8,123 nt of DNA from Bacillota bacterium (GTDB lineage: Bacteria > Bacillota > Clostridia > Oscillospirales > Oscillospiraceae): NCBI GenBank assembly GCA_023406225.1, contig JAEXWS010000101.1:1-8123 (forward strand). Reading direction: 5' to 3'. Positions 5,568-8,123 of this stretch are shown here, in pieces. A program made the translations under genes and the position numbers. Under the pieces are notes generated by a model. That model saw only the letters and a program-made list of their open reading frames with translations, was not told the DNA's origin and did no database searches. Position 1 is the stretch's first letter; each line of letters begins with the position of its first letter.

Positions 5568-6623
5568 TCAGCTGATCATGGCGCGGATATTCTCGTACAG
5601 GCCGTCGCTCCAGTTGGCGGTCACGTCGGGATTGTCATAGATCTTCAGCGCGGCTTCCTTGAAGCGAGCCATCTCGGCGTCGTCGGGATAGATGATCTCC
5701 ACGCCGTTGCTCTCCATGTCGCTGATGTACTGGCCGATCATCTCGTCCTGCTTCTGGTTGTGGAACAGGCCGGCTTCGTCGCCCGTCTCGCACAGGATCT
5801 TCTGCTGTTCCTCGGTCAGGCCCTGGAACCAGGCTTCGGAGGTGATCCACTGGATGGGCATGCGGATGTAGTCGATCATGGTGATGTACTTGGCGACCTC
5901 ATAGTAGGCCTGGCCGTACAGGGTGGCCATGGGGTTCTCCATGCCGTCGATGGTGCCCTGCTGGGTGGCGGTGTAGACGTCGCCCAGAGCCATGGCGGTG
6001 GGGGCCGCGCCCATCTCCTCCCAGGTCTTCATCTGCATCACGTTGTTGGGGGTGCGGATGATCATGCCGGAGAGGTCCTCCAGGGTCCGCACGGGCTTGG
6101 TGGTCATCAGCTCACGGACGCCGTAGGCCCAGTTGGAGGAGACGAGGCGCAGGCCGTTTTCGCTGAGCTGTTCGCTCTGGGTCTGCCACCAGTCGGTCTC
6201 CAGCAGCTTAAAATACTGGTCCCAGTCGTCATAGATGTAGGGAGCGGAGGCGATCCCCATTTCCTTCGCGCCGTAATCGGCCCAGAAGGCGGCGTCGCCG
6301 ATGTGGATGATGCCCTCGCCCATCTGCATCTGGTCCACCAGGTCGGTCTTGCTGCCAAGCTGGCTGGAGGGGAAGAGCTGCACGGTCATGGTGCCGTTGC
6401 TGCGCTCCTCGATCAGGCGCGCCCACTCGTTGCAGCCCAGGTCGATGGGCTCGCCGGGGTTGTTTTCATAGGCGATCTGGACCACGACGGGTTCGCCGGA
6501 GGGGGCGGCGGGGTCGCTGCCGTTTCCCTCGGGGGTGCCGGAGGGGGCGCCGGAGTTTCCGCAGGCGGTCAGTCCGGCGAACATTGCGCAGGCCGTCAGC
6601 AGAGCAAAAATCTTCTTCATCAT
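5568..6623 (-). CDS. dctP: TRAP transporter solute-binding lipoprotein DctP
   Basis: This 351-residue protein captures the substrate outside the membrane and delivers it to DctQM. A lipoprotein signal peptide ends in the lipobox L-T-A-C with the lipidated cysteine at 21, followed by a Gly/Ser/Pro-rich linker (22-44) tethering it to the membrane. DctP-family marks include NEWARLIEERSNG (65-77), LFPSSQLGS (83-91), GVRELMTTKPV (168-178), MIIRTPNN (187-194) with R190 at the position of the Arg that binds the substrate carboxylate, and GTIDGMENP (223-231). An organic acid ligand is therefore expected. An AAGGAGA ribosome binding site lies about 10 nt before the ATG-ATG start. It follows gntR by 51 nt and is separated from dctQM by the two hydratase genes, which is unusual for a TRAP operon. 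Confidence 0.95.
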   Translation of the reverse strand: MMKKIFALLTACAMFAGLTACGNSGAPSGTPEGNGSDPAAPSGEPVVVQIAYENNPGEPIDLGCNEWARLIEERSNGTMTVQLFPSSQLGSKTDLVDQMQMGEGIIHIGDAAFWADYGAKEMGIASAPYIYDDWDQYFKLLETDWWQTQSEQLSENGLRLVSSNWAYGVRELMTTKPVRTLEDLSGMIIRTPNNVMQMKTWEEMGAAPTAMALGDVYTATQQGTIDGMENPMATLYGQAYYEVAKYITMIDYIRMPIQWITSEAWFQGLTEEQQKILCETGDEAGLFHNQKQDEMIGQYISDMESNGVEIIYPDDAEMARFKEAALKIYDNPDVTANWSDGLYENIRAMIS

Positions 6624-6655
6624 TCTCTCTTTTCTCCTTCAGTTGGTTTTAATCA

Positions 6656-6670
6656 CCGGCGGAACGCCGG
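6656..6670 (-). other. Small hairpin between gntR and dctP
   Basis: CCGGCG (6656-6661) and CGCCGG (6665-6670) form a perfect 6-bp stem with a 3-nt loop, just after the gntR stop. On the minus strand it is followed by TGATTAAAACC, too poor in T for a convincing terminator. It may modestly separate gntR from dctP expression. Confidence 0.35.
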
Positions 6671-6674
6671 CCAA

Positions 6675-7331
6675 TTACGTGAGAAGCTCCGTCTTCAAAA
6701 ATCCAAGGCTCTCGTAGGTGAGGTCTCTGGAGTGGATCACATGCTCCCGGGAGAGCCGCTCGGTCGTTTCCCGGTCGCCCGCCAGCATCGCGTCAAGAAT
6801 GCACACGTGCTCGTTTTGGGAGAACCGGACCTGGGCGGGGTTCCGGTCGGTTTTCAGCCGGATCCGCCGGTCATGGTCGTAGATGAGAGCCAGAAATTCC
6901 CGCAGGAGGCCGTTGGAACAGCGGGCCGCAATCACGGTGTGCAGCTCGGTGTCCAGCGCCATGACCGCATGGATATCCGTCTTGTCCTGAAGGGAATGCT
7001 CCTCCGTCAAACGTTGGCGGAGACTTTCCATCCAGGCTCTGGAGACCGTATCCACCGCGTTCCGGGTGATGAACGGTTCGATGAGAAGGCGCGTCTCGTA
7101 AATGTCCCGCACCATTTCGATCGTTACGTCCGTGACGAAGGTGCCCTTGCGGGAGTATGTCTCGATGAAATTTTCATCCTGCAGGCGCTTCAGCGCCTCG
7201 TGGATGGGGGTGCGGCCGAGCGCCAGCTCCTCCTGGAGCTGCTTTTCGGAAATATCCGTTTTCGGGGGAAGCTCGCCGGAGAGGATCATCTCTTTGATAC
7301 GCTCATAGGCGGACTGGCTTTTTACCATCAT
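6675..7331 (-). CDS. GntR-family (FadR/FCD) transcriptional regulator
   Basis: This 218-residue regulator has an N-terminal winged helix (about 5-70) with the GntR pattern YERIKEMILSGELPP (9-23), SEKQLQEELALGRTPIHEAL (28-47) and the wing RKGTFV (61-66). The C-terminal all-helical FCD ligand domain carries the metal-site set D127, H131, H175 and H197, which in this family coordinates a metal that contacts carboxylate effectors. It is the first gene of the TRAP/hydratase operon, so it probably represses the operon and is released by the imported acid or its product. A palindrome 47-77 bp upstream is the likely operator. Two adjacent ATGs (7331 and 7328) are possible starts; the GAGG site lies 5 or 8 nt upstream respectively, so the second may be used. 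Confidence 0.93.
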   Translation of the reverse strand: MMVKSQSAYERIKEMILSGELPPKTDISEKQLQEELALGRTPIHEALKRLQDENFIETYSRKGTFVTDVTIEMVRDIYETRLLIEPFITRNAVDTVSRAWMESLRQRLTEEHSLQDKTDIHAVMALDTELHTVIAARCSNGLLREFLALIYDHDRRIRLKTDRNPAQVRFSQNEHVCILDAMLAGDRETTERLSREHVIHSRDLTYESLGFLKTELLT

Positions 7332-7377
7332 CGATGCCTCATTCTCTGCAACATACGGGTGGAACGCCGCTGCGCCT

Positions 7378-7408
7378 GCAACTGATATTTATCTGATATA
7401 TCAGTTGC
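7378..7408. promoter_or_regulatory. Candidate operator of the GntR regulator
   Basis: GCAACTGATAT (7378-7388) and ATATCAGTTGC (7398-7408) are perfect 11-bp inverted arms with a 9-bp spacer. A second, shorter perfect palindrome, CTGATATATCAG, lies at 7393-7404, so three CTGATA-type half-sites are packed together. AT-rich TGATATATCA-like dyads suit GntR/FadR-type dimers. It sits in the leader or start region of the operon, where binding would block transcription. Autoregulation by the adjacent regulator is inference. Confidence 0.65.
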
Positions 7409-7466
7409 GGCCTGAGATAATATTCGCATACTCCGCAGCGTTTTGCAATTCGCAAATCCAATAAAA

Positions 7467-7495
7467 ATTTAACGCATAATTCACAAAAATGTCAA
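7467..7495 (-). promoter_or_regulatory. Candidate promoter of the gntR-TRAP operon
   Basis: Read on the minus strand, a perfect TTGACA (7495-7490) is followed by 17 nt and TTAAAT (7472-7467, 4 of 6 matches). The start would be near 7460, about 50 bp before the dyad. An alternative -10, TATTAT (7422-7417), would place the start at the edge of the dyad but has only a weak -35 at poor spacing. Confidence 0.45.
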
Positions 7496-7549
7496 AAATC
7501 GGGCGGGGCCTTTACGTGAATTATTCATTTGGTCTAAACGGCCCGGTTT

Positions 7550-7575
7550 CGCGGCCGCAGCGGCGGGCGGCCGCG
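7550..7575. repeat. GC-rich inverted repeat CGCGGCCGC/GCGGCCGCG
   Basis: Two perfect 9-bp inverted arms (7550-7558 and 7567-7575) enclose 8 bp. Each arm is itself nearly self-palindromic, so the two GCGGCCGC copies can also be read as a direct repeat. It lies between the two divergent promoters and outside both predicted transcripts. It could be a regulator site or simply GC-rich sequence. Confidence 0.35.
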
Positions 7576-7621
7576 GGGAGGAGATCTGCCCGGCGTCCGG
7601 GTATGGCCCGCCCGGATGGGA

Positions 7622-7650
7622 TTGCGTGTCGGCCCGGTTTGCTTTATAAT
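7622..7650 (+). promoter_or_regulatory. Candidate promoter of the LacI-family gene
   Basis: A perfect -10 TATAAT (7645-7650) is preceded at 17 nt by a weak -35, TTGCGT (7622-7627, 3 of 6 matches). Transcription from about 7657 leaves a short leader that still contains the AAAGGGGG ribosome binding site of the gene starting at 7672. Confidence 0.5.
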
Positions 7651-7671
7651 GGAGCGAAAGGGGGTGGCGCG

Positions 7672-8123
7672 GTGAAAAAACCGAGAGTCACGGCGAAAGA
7701 CGTGGCGAAGCGGGCGGGCGTATCGGAGGCCACGGTGTCCATGATCCTGAACGGGAAAAGCGGCAAGTTCCCGGAGCGGACCTGCCGCCGCGTCATCGAC
7801 GCCTGCAACGAACTGGGATACGTCCGGGGCGTGCCCATAAAGGCGAACGCCCTGGAGGAGAAGGTGCTGGCCGCCATCACGCCGACGTTTTCCAACCTGT
7901 ATTACGTGCACATGGTGGAGGCGATGCAGCGGCGGGCCAAGGAGCTGGATTACTCCCTGATGACGTTCAACACCTTCCGGGAGATCCACCAGGAGACCCG
8001 CGTCATGCAGATATGCAGCCAGTTTCCAATTGCGGGCGCGTTTTTTCTCTATCCGCCGGAAAACACGATGCTGCTCCAGCAGGTGGGGTGGTCCAAGCCG
8101 GTCATTGGGATATACGACAAGGA
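7672..8123 (+). CDS. LacI-family transcriptional regulator (partial, C-terminus missing)
   Basis: The first 150 codons are present; the gene runs off the right edge. The N-terminus is a LacI-type helix-turn-helix, VTAKDVAKRAGVSEATVSMI (6-25), followed by LNG and the third helix through ELGYV (47-51), then a hinge. After it comes the start of the periplasmic-binding-like sugar domain: ITPTFSNLYYVHMVEAMQRR (about 69-88), where the family usually has a VP-x-x-x-NPFF-like stretch. The start is GTG at 7672 with AAAGGGGG about 7 nt upstream. The same frame is open upstream to an ATG at 7489, but that extension has no family similarity and crosses the promoter. It is divergent from the gntR-TRAP operon and may regulate it, genes to the right, or both; its ligand cannot be told from what is present. 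Confidence 0.9.
   Translation, partial: MKKPRVTAKDVAKRAGVSEATVSMILNGKSGKFPERTCRRVIDACNELGYVRGVPIKANALEEKVLAAITPTFSNLYYVHMVEAMQRRAKELDYSLMTFNTFREIHQETRVMQICSQFPIAGAFFLYPPENTMLLQQVGWSKPVIGIYDK

Noticed and set aside
6655..6672. GG-N10-GC match between gntR and dctP as a sigma-54 promoter
   Set aside because: The spacing fits, but the -12 element lacks the TT of TTGC, and the bases are explained by the small hairpin there.
5556..7385. Open frame of about 609 codons on the plus strand opposite dctP and gntR
   Set aside because: It covers two clear genes antisense and is rich in Val/Gly/His/Asp in the way shadow frames are; no family resemblance.
7445..7460. Possible second sigma-54 promoter (TTGG...TTGC) ahead of gntR
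   Set aside because: GG and GC are separated by 11 nt rather than the required 10, and the rest of the -24 element is poor.

Overview
The window is GC-rich, has short intergenic gaps and strong AAGGAGG-type ribosome binding sites, and carries MKK-type lipoprotein signal peptides ending in a Cys-Gly lipobox. Together these suggest a Gram-positive member of the Clostridia, most likely a gut Oscillospiraceae-like anaerobe. That assignment is inference from style and family content; no marker gene is present. All gene families were recognised by eye.

Left part (1-1960). A minus-strand lipoprotein gene is cut by the left edge, with only its signal peptide in view. Divergent from it is a complete sigma-54 enhancer-binding activator (428-1882) with PAS, AAA+ and HTH domains. 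The 362-bp spacer between them holds a sigma-54 (-24/-12) promoter facing the lipoprotein gene, a 42-bp nested palindrome about 140 bp upstream of that promoter's expected start, and a vegetative promoter for the activator. This reads as a compact control module: sensor-activator, enhancer and sigma-54 target promoter.

Middle part (1960-7331). One minus-strand operon reads gntR (FadR/FCD type) - dctP - UxaA-family small subunit - UxaA-family large subunit - dctQ - dctM. It ends at a bidirectional terminator shared with the convergent activator gene. The logic is a periplasmic-type TRAP importer for an organic or sugar acid, a two-subunit dehydratase for its first catabolic step, and a ligand-responsive repressor. 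The hydratase genes lie inside the transporter set, between dctP and dctQM. A strong hairpin without a good T-run follows dctP and may set binding protein levels above those of the downstream genes. The substrate cannot be read from sequence; a sugar acid (altronate/galactarate-like) is the best guess.

Right part (7332-8123). A 340-bp divergent spacer holds a 31-bp dyad that is a good candidate operator for the GntR regulator, candidate promoters in both directions and a GC-rich inverted repeat. The N-terminal 150 codons of a LacI-family regulator then run off the right edge.

I see no mobile elements, CRISPR arrays, tRNA or rRNA genes. Nothing is a plainly new defence or mobile system. The most interesting items are the sigma-54 control module and the interleaved TRAP/hydratase operon.
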